DNA from: Candidatus Viridilinea mediisalina
GTDB lineage: Bacteria; Chloroflexota; Chloroflexia; Chloroflexales; Chloroflexaceae
Direction of reading: 5' to 3'
Assembly: GCF_002532535.1 (NCBI RefSeq)
Contig: NZ_NQWI01000021.1
Location: 1-61,144, forward strand
DNA: 61,144 nt
Part shown: piece by piece, positions 36,251-45,482 of the stretch
Layout of the letters: each line of letters opens with the position of its first letter
How positions within the stretch are numbered: position 1 is the first letter of the stretch
Notes under the pieces: model-generated
Seen by the model: the letters and a program-made list of their open reading frames with translations, nothing else
What the model was told of the DNA's origin: nothing
Databases searched by the model: none
Program-made: the position numbers and the translations under genes

Positions 36251-38296
36251 ATGAAACTGAAACTCGTCCTTATTGTTGCACTATTGACCCTGTTGCTCAG
36301 TGCATGCACATCTTTCAGTAGCGCTGAACCACAAGCGACGCTTACGCCCACATTGGGTGACGCAACCGCCCTGCTTGAGCCTACGCCTACGCTGCCTTTG
36401 TTTGCGTTTGAGCCGCTACCGACAGCGCTGCCAGCCTCAACTCCAACCGCTACGCCGCCCGCTGCTAACCCCGCAGACCTGTTGGCCCGGCTTGATGCCC
36501 ATGCCCGGCCTCTGCGCGACCAGGTGGAGCTTGCGCGGGCTCTTGGTAGTTGTCGCCCTGCGCCCGATGAGTGCCCCACGGTTGCGCGCGAGACGCCGCT
36601 GGATGTGGAGGTTGGCTATACGCGGCCCTTTTTTGTGACGAATTTTGACGATAATACCAATTTTGAGCTTAACGCCCAGTTGCACTACGCGGGGCCGGTG
36701 GTGCTGATGTATGTCGAAGAGGGCTTGAGTTTCAACCAAGCGGCCCTGGAGTGGGCGGCGCAGCACTTTGAGCAGGAGATCTATCCGCGCACGCGTGAGA
36801 TCTTTGGCTCGGAGGCGCAACCGGGGGTTGATGGCGATCTGCGGATTACCATTTTGAACGCACGCGATCCAAGTGGGCGCGTCTTGGGCTACTATTCTTC
36901 TCAAGATTCGCTGCCGCGCCAAGTCAATCGCTATAGCAATGAGCGCGAGATGTTCTTTATGAATATTGCGCTTATGCCGTTTGAAGATCCCAAGTATTTG
37001 GATGTGTTGGCCCATGAATTCCAGCATATGATTCATCAGCACGAGCAGCCCGGTAGCGCGATCTGGTTCAATGAGGGCGCCTCGCAGCTCGCTTCGGACT
37101 TGAATGGCTATGTCCACCACAGCTTCCCGTTGCTCTACCTCGCCAACCCTGACGTACAACTCACCAGTTGGCGCAGTGGCCCTGGGCGTTCGGGGGGCCA
37201 CTATGGGGCGGCGCACCTCTTTATGCGCTATATTTACGCTCAGTATGCGGGTGAAGCGCAAATTCGCCCGCTGATCCGTGCCAATGCTGGTAAAAACTTG
37301 GAGGCTTTCGTTACGTTGGCTGCCCAGACCCATCCCGATATTCAGTCGTTTGGTACGCTTGTGGCCAATTGGGCGGTGGCGAACCTGATTGATGACCCCG
37401 AGGTGGGCGATGGGCGCTATACCTATGCGACCGGCCATGAACTGCCCAACCTGCTGACGCAACGCATCCGCCCGGTGCCTGTTGCGCTCGGACGACATCC
37501 GGGTAGCCTAGCGCAATTTGGCGCTGCCTACATGGAGTTGCCCAACAACGCCAGCCATGTCAGCTTTGAGGGGGCCAGCCTCGTCCCACTGGTTGGGGCG
37601 CAACCCCTGGGGCAGTCTGCATGGTGGAGTTTCTATGGCGACGATAGTGTTGCAACGCTCACCGGGGCCTTTGACCTGCGCGAGCTTGAGCGTGCGACCT
37701 TGCAATTTGATGCATGGTATGAGATTGAGTTGGATTATGACTACGCCTTTGTGAGCGTCTCGACCGATGATGGTCTGACCTGGGAGACCCTGCCGGGCAC
37801 CTTGACGACCGACTATGATCCGCAGGGGGTCAATTATGGCTTTGGGATTACGGGCATCAGCGGGCATCCAGGGGCCGACCTGGACGACCATGTGCGCGGC
37901 ATTTGGGTGGAAGAGCGCATGGATTTGACGCCCTACGTAGGTCAAGAGATTCTGCTGCGCTTCTGGCAGATCAATGATCAGGCGCTTGAAGGTGCGGGTA
38001 TTATGCTCGATAACATCGCTATCCCGGAGTTGGACTTTCTTGATGATGCGGAGAGCGACGCAGCGGGTTGGGCTGCCGATGGCTTCGTGCGGGTCAGTGG
38101 TGAACTGCCACAACAGTGGGAGGTGCGCCTTGTGCGTAGACCTGCCAATGGGCTGATGCAGGTTGAGAACTTGGAGGTTGCTGCCGATGGAAGCGCAGAG
38201 GCGCAGTTGCAACCCGATGAACGGGCCGTCTTGGTGCTTGTGCCAACAACCCCCCACACCCAAGAGCGCGCCAGTTACGTGGTACTCGTTGAATGA
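36251..38296 (+). CDS. Lipoprotein zinc metallopeptidase-like protein
   Basis: 681 residues. A lipoprotein signal ends in LLLSAC (about 14-19), followed by a Thr/Pro-rich spacer. The catalytic region has VLAHEFQHMIHQHE (HExxH), then IWFNEGASQLASDLNGY, where a third ligand Glu would lie. A C-terminal beta-rich region (about 480-620) resembles the carbohydrate-binding part of immune inhibitor A peptidases (VSTDDGLTWETLPG, DLTPYVGQEILLRFW). ATG 36251 is chosen because upstream codons belong to a repeat. Predicted to be an extracellular, membrane-anchored protease; its targets are unknown. Confidence 0.82.
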   Translation: MKLKLVLIVALLTLLLSACTSFSSAEPQATLTPTLGDATALLEPTPTLPLFAFEPLPTALPASTPTATPPAANPADLLARLDAHARPLRDQVELARALGSCRPAPDECPTVARETPLDVEVGYTRPFFVTNFDDNTNFELNAQLHYAGPVVLMYVEEGLSFNQAALEWAAQHFEQEIYPRTREIFGSEAQPGVDGDLRITILNARDPSGRVLGYYSSQDSLPRQVNRYSNEREMFFMNIALMPFEDPKYLDVLAHEFQHMIHQHEQPGSAIWFNEGASQLASDLNGYVHHSFPLLYLANPDVQLTSWRSGPGRSGGHYGAAHLFMRYIYAQYAGEAQIRPLIRANAGKNLEAFVTLAAQTHPDIQSFGTLVANWAVANLIDDPEVGDGRYTYATGHELPNLLTQRIRPVPVALGRHPGSLAQFGAAYMELPNNASHVSFEGASLVPLVGAQPLGQSAWWSFYGDDSVATLTGAFDLRELERATLQFDAWYEIELDYDYAFVSVSTDDGLTWETLPGTLTTDYDPQGVNYGFGITGISGHPGADLDDHVRGIWVEERMDLTPYVGQEILLRFWQINDQALEGAGIMLDNIAIPELDFLDDAESDAAGWAADGFVRVSGELPQQWEVRLVRRPANGLMQVENLEVAADGSAEAQLQPDERAVLVLVPTTPHTQERASYVVLVE

Positions 38297-38299
38297 TCT

Positions 38300-38419
38300 T
38301 ATCCCAAGTTACCTTTGAACATGCCGCATCATCAAGCACGCGAAAGCCCATTGAGACGCCATGTTCGGCAATCTACAATCTACAATCTACAATCTACAAT
38401 CTACAATCTGAAATGGTAT
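38300..38419. repeat. MITE-like family B copy with expanded heptamers
   Basis: CATGTTCGGCAATC is followed by five to six tandem CAATCTA heptamers and AAATGGTAT. The terminal ATGGTAT includes the ATG used by the next gene. Confidence 0.85.
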
Positions 38420-39264
38420 TCTGGCCCAAAATCCCACGCGCCGCCTTGCGGCCCATCAGTGTTGTCGCACTGCTGATCATCGCCGTCTGGTTTTTAGGCC
38501 AAGAGCGCCAGACGACGATCCACTTCATGCCTGTAGAGAGCAATCAGTACGGCGAGGTTGCGCCAGCCGTGCTGCGGGCCGACTATGATGTACGTGGCGA
38601 TGACCACTTGATCCTCAGCAGTAGCCAGGGGCTCTTTGAGCAGCAGGAACAAGCACGGCTCTATGCCGATCTGCAACGCGCCTTGGCCTATGTGAGCGAG
38701 CGCTTTGGCGGCAGTGCGCTCGGCACCATCAGCATCTACATCGGGCATGCGCCAAGCTGTGGACTACACGGCATCGCCTACACCGAGATGCGAACCGTTC
38801 AGGTCTTTACCTGTGCCAGCATCCCAATGGGGCGCGTCGTCAACATTGCAGCCCACGAGTTTGTGCATCAACTCTGCCATGATCACTACGGCCCGGCCCA
38901 TCTTGAGGCCGATCTGATCCTGATGGAGGGCATCGCCACATGGGGGGCGGGCAGTTACTGGTTGGGCGACGCGGCAGATTTTCGCAGCTTCGTGCGCCCT
39001 TGGGTTGCTGAAGATCGAGCACTGCCGTTGGCGACAAGCTATGTTGGGCGTCCGATCAGCGACATGAACCAACTCTACTACCAATGGGCCAGCTTCGTAG
39101 AATTTCTGATCGAACATGAGGGGCGCGAACGCTTCGACATGCTCTACGTCAGCGGCGCGAACAGCCCCGCTTCCGCCGACTATCTGGGGGTTTATGGGCG
39201 CGACTTTGGGGCTTTGGAAGCTGAGTGGCTGGCGTGGGTGCTGGGAGAGCACACAGAGGATTGA
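38413..39264 (+). CDS. Membrane-anchored metallopeptidase-like protein (MA clan)
   Basis: 283 residues. An N-terminal signal anchor (about 12-30) precedes an extracellular domain with IAAHEFVHQLCHD (HExxH) and, 20-odd residues later, LMEGIATWGAG carrying the likely third zinc ligand Glu. It resembles small peptidase_MA-like proteins. The only in-frame ATG that excludes repeat-coded residues (38413) is formed by the terminus of a family B element. No Shine-Dalgarno is visible. Adjacent to another extracytoplasmic HExxH protein on the same strand, so the two may act together. Confidence 0.75.
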   Translation: MVFWPKIPRAALRPISVVALLIIAVWFLGQERQTTIHFMPVESNQYGEVAPAVLRADYDVRGDDHLILSSSQGLFEQQEQARLYADLQRALAYVSERFGGSALGTISIYIGHAPSCGLHGIAYTEMRTVQVFTCASIPMGRVVNIAAHEFVHQLCHDHYGPAHLEADLILMEGIATWGAGSYWLGDAADFRSFVRPWVAEDRALPLATSYVGRPISDMNQLYYQWASFVEFLIEHEGRERFDMLYVSGANSPASADYLGVYGRDFGALEAEWLAWVLGEHTED

Positions 39265-39390
39265 ACCACAGAGGCACAGAGGACACAGAGGAAGGTCGCT
39301 TTACCATCTTGCGAGAATGCGTGAGGCGAAGAAGCGAAGGCTTTGCGTCCTCGCGTCCTCGCGTCCTTGCAAACGGTAAAGTGCCTACGT
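39260..39390. repeat. CACAGAGG and GAGGACGC-type repeats
   Basis: ATTGAACCACAGAGGCACAG (39262 onward) overlaps the preceding stop codon. It is followed by an inverted GAGGACGC-type block, TGAGGCGAAGAAGCGAAGGC through TCCTCGCGTCC (39318-39371). Confidence 0.8.
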
Positions 39391-39391
39391 C

Positions 39392-39502
39392 ACACCAATT
39401 ACCCTTGAACATGCCGCATTATCAAGAACGCTAAAGCCCATTGGAACACCATGTTCGGCAATCGGCAATCTGCAATCGGCAATCTACAATCGTAAATGGT
39501 AT
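39392..39502. repeat. MITE-like family B copy
   Basis: Starts ACACCAATTACCCTTGAACA and ends ATCGTAAATGGTAT. The heptamer tract mixes CAATCGG, CAATCTG and CAATCTA. Confidence 0.85.
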
Positions 39503-39597
39503 TACCTTGCAACGAAACGTTGACGTGGCACCCAAGTTGCAGTATCTTTGATCTACGCTAGTAACCAGATCCCTGTGCGCTTGTGGGGCCAATAGCT

Positions 39598-42500
39598 ATG
39601 ACGACCCTGGCTCCTCTTGAAGAGCTTGCGAGCTACGTCCCGGCCCTCATTCTCCGCCATATGGCCGCTGATGGCGGTGCTACCCTTGCGCCCACACGAG
39701 AGCGCTTTCCGGCTGCGTTGCTCTTCGCCGATCTTTCGGGCTTTACGGCGCTCACTGAGCATCTGACGCGCCAGAGCCTCGCGGGGGCCGAGGAGTTGAC
39801 GCGCATCCTTGATCTCTATTTTGGCCATGTGGTGGCGGTGGTAACGAGCCACGGTGGCGATGTGGTCAAGTTTGCCGGTGATGGCGTGCTGGCGCTCTGG
39901 TATGGCGATGAGCCGTTGCCGATCCTGACGCAACGGGCGGTGCAGTGCGGCTTGGCCGTGCAGATGATGATGGCCCCCGACGTCTGGGCTTCGCTCGATG
40001 ATGATCAGCTCATCCCACCACTCAAGGTACGCGTGGGCGTTGGGGCGGGTGAGGTGACGGCCATGCGCTTGGGGGGCGTCTTTGGCCGCTGGGAACTTCT
40101 GATTGCTGGGGAGGCGGTGAAGCAGGCGGGCCAGGCGGAAGCAGAGGCGCGTTCCGGCGAGGTGGTGCTGGCACCATTGGCCTGGCGCTTAGTTCAGGAT
40201 GGCTGTGTTGGCGAAGTGTTACCCTCGGGTGCGCTGCGCCTTAATGGGTTGACCGACTACCTGCCGATGCGCGCCTTGGCCCTGCCGCCAATTGTGCCAC
40301 CGATGGCTGATGCGCTGCGAGCCTTTGTGCCCAAGGCGATTCTGGCCCATACCGATGCGGGGCAGACTGATTGGTTGGCGGAACAGCGACGCATTACAGT
40401 ACTCTTTGTGCGCCTGCTCGATCTGCATGCCGATACGCCGCTGGCTCAGGCCCAAGCACTGCTCTTCCGCTTGCAACAGATGCTCTACCGCTACGAGGGC
40501 AGCATCACCCGCTTGGGGGCCGATGCCAAGGGGCCAACCCTGGTAGCGGCCCTTGGGCTACCGCCGGTTTCCCATGAGGATGATGCGGAGCGTGGCGTGC
40601 GCGTGGCCCTCGCAATTCGGGCGGCGCTCAACGATTTAGGTTGTCGTGTTGCCATTGGCGTCACAACGGGCCGAGCGCTCTGTAGTGCCGTCGGAGGTGC
40701 GAAGCGCCGCGAGTATACCATGATGGGCTCGATGGTCAACCGTTCGGCGCGCTTGATGCAGGCGGCAGCAGAGCGGGGAGGGGCAATGGCGATCCTTTGT
40801 GATGAGCGCACCTTCCAAGCAACGCGCCATCAGCTCAATTTTACCCCCTTGCCCCCCCTCGCACTCAAGGGCTTTGCGACGCCCGTGCCAATCTTTAGCC
40901 CCTTGCCCGAAGCGGCCAAAGTGCCGCTGTTCGTTCCAGAACAGGCGTTGATTGGACGCACCCAAGAGTGCCAACTGCTTGCCACCCAGATTGCGCGTCT
41001 CCGCGAACAGGGCAGCGGCGGCCTCTTGATCCTTGAGGGTGAGGCGGGGATCGGCAAATCTACGCTGCTCAATGTCGCCCGCAGCTTGGCCCAACACGAT
41101 GATCTGTTGGTACTGAGTAGCAGCGGCAGTCCGCTTGATCTGCCGCCCTACCACCCTTGGTGCGCGATCTATGCCGATCTGCTTGCGCTCCTGGCGGGGG
41201 AAGACGATCAATCAGTGAGCGGCAATGGCCGCACCGAGGGCGCGGCGGACAAGGCGGAGCAGATTGCCCGTGAGTTGGCGCGGCGGGCATTACTGCTGCT
41301 CGAAGACCTTGAGTTGGCTGAGTTTGCACCTTTGCTCGCAGCGGTTATGCCCATGAGCCTGCCAGAGACGCCGCGCACCGCAACGCTGGTTGGGCAAACG
41401 CGCGCCGAACAGACCCTCGATCTGTTGGTGCGCCTGTTGAGCTATGCGGCGGCCCGCGCTCCTCTGCTGCTGATCTTCGATGACGCCCAATGGTTCGATC
41501 CCGCTTCGTGGAGCTTATTGCAGGCAACCCTCAGCGGCATACCAAGGCTGCTTTGTCTCGTAGCAACACGCCCAATGACAAAACCTCCGCTTGTGTTCCA
41601 ACAACTGGCCTACTGGGCCAACAGCAGACGCCTGCAACTGCGCGGCCTCACGCCCACAGAGATCAGCCAATTGCTCGCTCGCCGCTTGGGGGTGGCAGAT
41701 CTGCCGGAAGCTTTGGCGGAACTGATTGTGCCCCGCGCCCAAGGCAACCCCTTTGTAGGCGAAGAACTGCTGAGCGCCCTGCAAGAGCAAGGGGTCATTG
41801 AGGTGCATAACGGAGTCTGCCAGTTCAACCCCAGCAACCTGGGCGAATTGCAGCAGCAACATCTGCCCGACACGGTTGAGGGGCTGATCATGAGCCGCAT
41901 TGATCGTCTCACGGCGGCGCAACAATTGACCCTGAAGGTAGCGAGTGTGATCGGCACCAGCTTCACCCTGAATACGTTGGTAGCCATCCACCCGGTGGAA
42001 GAGGAACCAGAGCCACTGGTCGCCCAACTTTTTGCCATGCAACAATCCGGGCTGGTGGTGATTGAGGCATTTGAGCCAACCCTCATCTATGGCTTCAAAC
42101 ATGTGGTAGGTTGCGATGTGGCCTACAACCTCATGAGTTTTGGCCAACGGCGGCAACTGCACCAACAGCTTGCCGAGCGCTACGAGGCGGAGGAACATGC
42201 TGAGTCGGTGCTACCGATTCAGATAGCGCACCACTGGCGTCAGGCGGGGCAAGCATTGCGCGCCATTCCCCACTTGGTCGCAGCGGGCAGTGCCGCCCTG
42301 CATGCCGGTGCTGCCAGCGAAGCCAAGCGGCTCTTCGAGCAGGTATTAGCATTAGCGAGCCAAGCGCCCACTGCGTTCGCGCCAGCAACGTATGCGCACT
42401 GGGAGCGACAGTTGGCGTTGGCGTGCCATGATACAGGCCAAGCCAAAGCTTGTCGTACCCACCTCAGCAATGCGGTTGCGCGCGTAGGCTACCCACTCGA

Positions 42501-42753
42501 GGTGCAGCGTGGGCGCATACTCTGGGCACTAGGCCACGAGTTGATCACATGGCTCAAAGGCCACCTGCTGCGGCCACACAGCCATGAGCCACCCGATGCA
42601 GCCTTGCAGGCAGCCGCAGACTGCTACACCCTCTTGGCCCAACTGGCCTACCGTGATGGCCGAGTGCTCGCGGCGCTCTATGTGGGGTTGCGGCGGCGGA
42701 ATCTTAGAAGCTATCTGAAAAGCAGGGGGCACACGCTGGAGTGCCGGCTTTAG
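39598..42753 (+). CDS. Class III cyclase-like/AAA ATPase regulator, 3' truncated
   Basis: 1051 residues. A first nucleotide-cyclase-like domain (about 35-215) has LLFADLSGFTALTEH and VVKFAGDGVLALWYG with metal Asp residues. A second, degenerate one (about 265-435) reads LFVRLLDL where the metal motif should be. An AAA/STAND-type ATPase follows with LEGEAGIGKSTLL and LLLIFDDAQWFD, then the start of a helical/TPR region. The last 18 codons (from RNLRSYLKS) are read from a family A element, so the usual long TPR tail is missing. ATG 39598 is chosen over GTG 39583. It may be a damaged but expressed regulator. Confidence 0.85.
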   Translation: MTTLAPLEELASYVPALILRHMAADGGATLAPTRERFPAALLFADLSGFTALTEHLTRQSLAGAEELTRILDLYFGHVVAVVTSHGGDVVKFAGDGVLALWYGDEPLPILTQRAVQCGLAVQMMMAPDVWASLDDDQLIPPLKVRVGVGAGEVTAMRLGGVFGRWELLIAGEAVKQAGQAEAEARSGEVVLAPLAWRLVQDGCVGEVLPSGALRLNGLTDYLPMRALALPPIVPPMADALRAFVPKAILAHTDAGQTDWLAEQRRITVLFVRLLDLHADTPLAQAQALLFRLQQMLYRYEGSITRLGADAKGPTLVAALGLPPVSHEDDAERGVRVALAIRAALNDLGCRVAIGVTTGRALCSAVGGAKRREYTMMGSMVNRSARLMQAAAERGGAMAILCDERTFQATRHQLNFTPLPPLALKGFATPVPIFSPLPEAAKVPLFVPEQALIGRTQECQLLATQIARLREQGSGGLLILEGEAGIGKSTLLNVARSLAQHDDLLVLSSSGSPLDLPPYHPWCAIYADLLALLAGEDDQSVSGNGRTEGAADKAEQIARELARRALLLLEDLELAEFAPLLAAVMPMSLPETPRTATLVGQTRAEQTLDLLVRLLSYAAARAPLLLIFDDAQWFDPASWSLLQATLSGIPRLLCLVATRPMTKPPLVFQQLAYWANSRRLQLRGLTPTEISQLLARRLGVADLPEALAELIVPRAQGNPFVGEELLSALQEQGVIEVHNGVCQFNPSNLGELQQQHLPDTVEGLIMSRIDRLTAAQQLTLKVASVIGTSFTLNTLVAIHPVEEEPEPLVAQLFAMQQSGLVVIEAFEPTLIYGFKHVVGCDVAYNLMSFGQRRQLHQQLAERYEAEEHAESVLPIQIAHHWRQAGQALRAIPHLVAAGSAALHAGAASEAKRLFEQVLALASQAPTAFAPATYAHWERQLALACHDTGQAKACRTHLSNAVARVGYPLEVQRGRILWALGHELITWLKGHLLRPHSHEPPDAALQAAADCYTLLAQLAYRDGRVLAALYVGLRRRNLRSYLKSRGHTLECRL

Positions 42754-42809
42754 CCGGCTAAAGCCGGCACTCCAGCGCGTGCCCATAGACGTTTCAGACA
42801 GCCTCTTAG
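42702..42809. mobile_element. MITE-like family A copy that ends the cyclase/AAA gene
   Basis: TCTTAGAAGCTATCTGAAAA and TTTCAGACAGCCTCTTAG are inverted termini around a large GTGCCGGCTTTAGCCGGC palindrome. The cyclase/AAA reading frame enters it and stops at the TAG in the palindrome. Confidence 0.9.
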
Positions 42810-42816
42810 TTCGATT

Positions 42817-43935
42817 TCAGACAAACGCCCCACGCACAGCCTCAGCCACGAGCTCAAGCTCCTCGCGGCTCAATTCGGGGTAGAGTGGCAATGAGAGAAT
42901 TTGGCTGGCGAGGCGTTCGGTCACGGGCAGCGCGCCCGGCTGGTAGCCAAGCTGCTGGTAGGCGGGCTGCAGGTGGGTCGGCAGGGGATAGTGGATGTCG
43001 CACCCGATCCCGGCGGTGCGCAGGTGCTGGTGCAGGCTATCGCGCTGTTCACTACTGACCACAAAGAGGTGGTAGACATGCCCAGGTTCATCGGCAGGCA
43101 GAGTGAGGGGTAGTCCGGCGAGTAGCTCGTTGTACCAGCCAGCCCGTTCCACCCGCGCCTCATTCCAGGCATCAAGGTGGCGCAGTTTGAGGCGCAGCAC
43201 AGCCGCTTGGATTTCGTCAAGGCGCGAATTGCGCCCTCCCGCCTGGCTGGTGATATACTTCTCGCCCCAGCCATACATACGCAACGCGCGCAAACGTTCA
43301 GCCAGAGCCACATCGTCGGTCGTGAGCGCCCCGGCATCACCCAACGCGCCCAAGTTTTTCGAGGGGTAAAAGCTAAAGCATGCCACATCGCCCCAAGCCC
43401 CAGCGCGGCGGGGATGTTCGGCGGCATCGGCCCAAGCCCCGTGGGCCTGGGCCGCATCTTCGATCAGCGCAAGGCCGTGGGCGCGAGCCACGCTATAAAT
43501 GGCGGGCATATCGGCCAAACGCCCGTAGAGGTGTACCGGCAGGATCGCCTTGGTCTGAGGCGTAATTGCCGCTTCAAGCAAAGCCGGATCAAGATTGTGG
43601 GTCTGGGGTTCAACATCCACAAAGACGGGGCGTGCACCCGCCTGCAGGATTGCCGCCGCCTGGTAGACACAGGCATTAGCCACGGTAATCACCTCATCAC
43701 CGGGGCCAATGTCGAGGGCCACGAGAGCCAGGTAGAGCGCATCAAAACCACTGGCCACCCCAACGCAATGGGCAGTGCCACAGTAGGCCGCAAACTCAGC
43801 CTCGAAGTGGCGCAGTTCTTCACCCAAGACATACCAGCCCCCGGCGGCCACGCGCAGCAAGGTTTCGTTCAGTTCCTCACCGAGCGCGGCGGCTTGGCGC
43901 ACCAAAGCACCAAAGGGGACTTGTGGGCTCGCCAT
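42817..43935 (-). CDS. DegT/DnrJ/EryC1/StrS-family aminotransferase
   Basis: PLP-dependent transaminase of 372 residues acting on a nucleotide-linked keto sugar for surface glycans or secondary metabolites. Motifs: GVASGFDALYLAL, VHLYGRLADMPAI, LALIEDAAQAHGA and SFYPSKNLGALGDAG, where the Lys forms the Schiff base. It resembles FdtB/DesV-type 3-aminotransferases, but the substrate cannot be set. AAGGAG is seven bases before ATG 43935. It appears alone, with repeat material on both sides. Confidence 0.9.
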   Translation of the reverse strand: MASPQVPFGALVRQAAALGEELNETLLRVAAGGWYVLGEELRHFEAEFAAYCGTAHCVGVASGFDALYLALVALDIGPGDEVITVANACVYQAAAILQAGARPVFVDVEPQTHNLDPALLEAAITPQTKAILPVHLYGRLADMPAIYSVARAHGLALIEDAAQAHGAWADAAEHPRRAGAWGDVACFSFYPSKNLGALGDAGALTTDDVALAERLRALRMYGWGEKYITSQAGGRNSRLDEIQAAVLRLKLRHLDAWNEARVERAGWYNELLAGLPLTLPADEPGHVYHLFVVSSEQRDSLHQHLRTAGIGCDIHYPLPTHLQPAYQQLGYQPGALPVTERLASQILSLPLYPELSREELELVAEAVRGAFV

Positions 43936-44019
43936 GAGTGATGCTCCTTATAGTGTAGGAAACAGAAACGAGGAAATAGGAAACTAGGGAATGTGGTTTG
44001 AAATCATCCCAAAGGAACG

Positions 44020-44125
44020 CAACAACACTGCGGTGCCTTCGCCCCTCTCCCACGTTGTGGGAGAGGAGTAGGGGGTGAGGGCCATCTAGGGCATCCCCAA
44101 GCCCTATCTGCGGCTTCAGGAGCAA
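44020..44125. repeat. CTCCCACGTTGTGGGAG-type repeat
   Basis: AACGCAACAACACTGCGGTG, then CTCTCCCACGTTGTGGGAGA and GGGGGTGAGGGCCATC. Same family as 14546-14640, 54330-54395 and 57550-57690. Confidence 0.8.
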
Positions 44126-44148
44126 ATATGCTACCCACCCATGAACCT

Positions 44149-44790
44149 CTACGCCCGTTCAGCCATCCATGCTTGCAGTACGCGCACGCCTTCGGGGTGA
44201 ATACCGTGGCCAATGGGGTACTCGTGGTAGACATGCTGCACCGGCAGCTTCTCCAGTGCGTCGCGGGTCATATGGGCTGCGCTCACCGGAATGACATCAT
44301 CGTAGGTGCCGTGCATCTGGATGATCGGCAGGCCATCAAGTGCAGCGGGCAGGTCGCTGGGGGTCAGTTCGGGATCGAGGTAGCCACTAAGCGCCATAAT
44401 GCCAGCAACGGTATCGGGGCGGCGCATGGCAAAAGCAAGGCTCATGATCGCCCCTTGGCTAAAGCCCAGCACATAGGTACGTTGCGGGTCGGTACCGAGG
44501 CGTTCAGGTAGACTAGGGATGAAGCGTTCGACCAATTCGAGTGCGGCTGCGCGCGAGGGCTTATCGGGAATGAGGCGTCCCGGCACACCACCAAGGTGGT
44601 ACCAAGCGAAACCACCCCAGGGCAGGGCCAAGGGGGCGCGGGCGCTGACCACATACAGCTCAGGGGCAAAATAGTCGGCAAGATCGAAGAGGTCGTGTTC
44701 ATTCGCCCCATAGCCGTGCAGCAACAACAGCAGCGGCGGGCGCTCACTAGCCTCACGCGGTTTACGCTCAACAGTATGGATGGTTGTCAT
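44149..44790 (-). CDS. Alpha/beta hydrolase (phospholipase/carboxylesterase family)
   Basis: 213 residues. Oxyanion region [17 protein letters not shown], nucleophile elbow [14 protein letters not shown] (Ser), acid in [10 protein letters not shown] and His in [11 protein letters not shown] complete the triad. Similar to the YpfH/EstB-type serine esterases acting on short acyl or lysophospholipid substrates. Its ATG overlaps the stop of the LysM gene by four bases (ATGA, 44787-44790), so the two are co-translated. Confidence 0.9.
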   Translation of the reverse strand: MTTIHTVERKPREASERPPLLLLLHGYGANEHDLFDLADYFAPELYVVSARAPLALPWGGFAWYHLGGVPGRLIPDKPSRAAALELVERFIPSLPERLGTDPQRTYVLGFSQGAIMSLAFAMRRPDTVAGIMALSGYLDPELTPSDLPAALDGLPIIQMHGTYDDVIPVSAAHMTRDALEKLPVQHVYHEYPIGHGIHPEGVRVLQAWMAERA

Positions 44791-45437
44791 GGAATCACCA
44801 ATTCTTGCCCCACCCGCAGACTATCGGCCTGCGCGGGGGTGAGATTATTTGCTTCAAGCAATGCGGCGACACTCACGCCAAAGCGTTCCGCAATTGAGCG
44901 GAAGGTATCGCCTGGCTGCACCGTATAGCGTTGCGGCTCGGCGGGCGGAGCGGGCTCCGGTTCTGGTTCCGGCTCTGGCGCCGGTTCTGGTTCCGGCTCT
45001 GGTTCTGGCTCTGGCTCTGGTTCCGGCTCTGGCTCCGGTTCCGGCTCCGGAGTCGCAGTCGGCTCCGGCGTAGGTTCAGGGGTTGGACTAGGGCTCGGCG
45101 TCGCCGAAGGGCGCGGGGTCAGCGTTGGAATCGGGATCGGCGTGACCGCTTGGCCATCGGGGCCAAGGGGAGGCACAAACTCAGCGGGCGGGCGAGTAAA
45201 GCTATCGGCGCGGCGCGTACTAGGCAACAGCAGCGTAAAATCGCCGATACGCAGCATCTCAACCTCAGCCCGTGCAAGCACAAGGGCACCCGCAATCGCA
45301 AGGGCAAAGACCAGCCCCGAACCAACAATCAGCCCACGTTCTCCCACCTGAACCTTCACGAGGCGCAGCAGGATCGCAGCCAACACAGGCAGCACAAGCG
45401 CCACAAACAGCAGCACATAGACAAGGGTAGGTGACAT
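44787..45437 (-). CDS. Membrane-anchored LysM protein with PE-repeat linker
   Basis: 216 residues. Two adjacent hydrophobic segments at the N-terminus (about 5-22 and 32-55), an extracellular Pro/Thr-rich region, and a run of about sixteen Pro-Glu dipeptides as a stiff spacer. One C-terminal LysM domain follows ([20 protein letters not shown], ending RVGQELVIP). LysM binds N-acetylglucosamine chains, so the protein probably tethers membrane to peptidoglycan or a glycan. Translationally coupled to the esterase. Confidence 0.85.
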   Translation of the reverse strand: MSPTLVYVLLFVALVLPVLAAILLRLVKVQVGERGLIVGSGLVFALAIAGALVLARAEVEMLRIGDFTLLLPSTRRADSFTRPPAEFVPPLGPDGQAVTPIPIPTLTPRPSATPSPSPTPEPTPEPTATPEPEPEPEPEPEPEPEPEPEPEPAPEPEPEPEPAPPAEPQRYTVQPGDTFRSIAERFGVSVAALLEANNLTPAQADSLRVGQELVIP

Positions 45438-45482
45438 AGCAAGGGTATTGTACCACTTCTATGGCAAGGGTATAGAAACGGG

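Noticed and set aside
44931-45434. Plus-strand frame with Arg/Leu/Trp/Phe-rich repeats
   Set aside because: Antisense shadow of the Pro-Glu repeat of the LysM protein.
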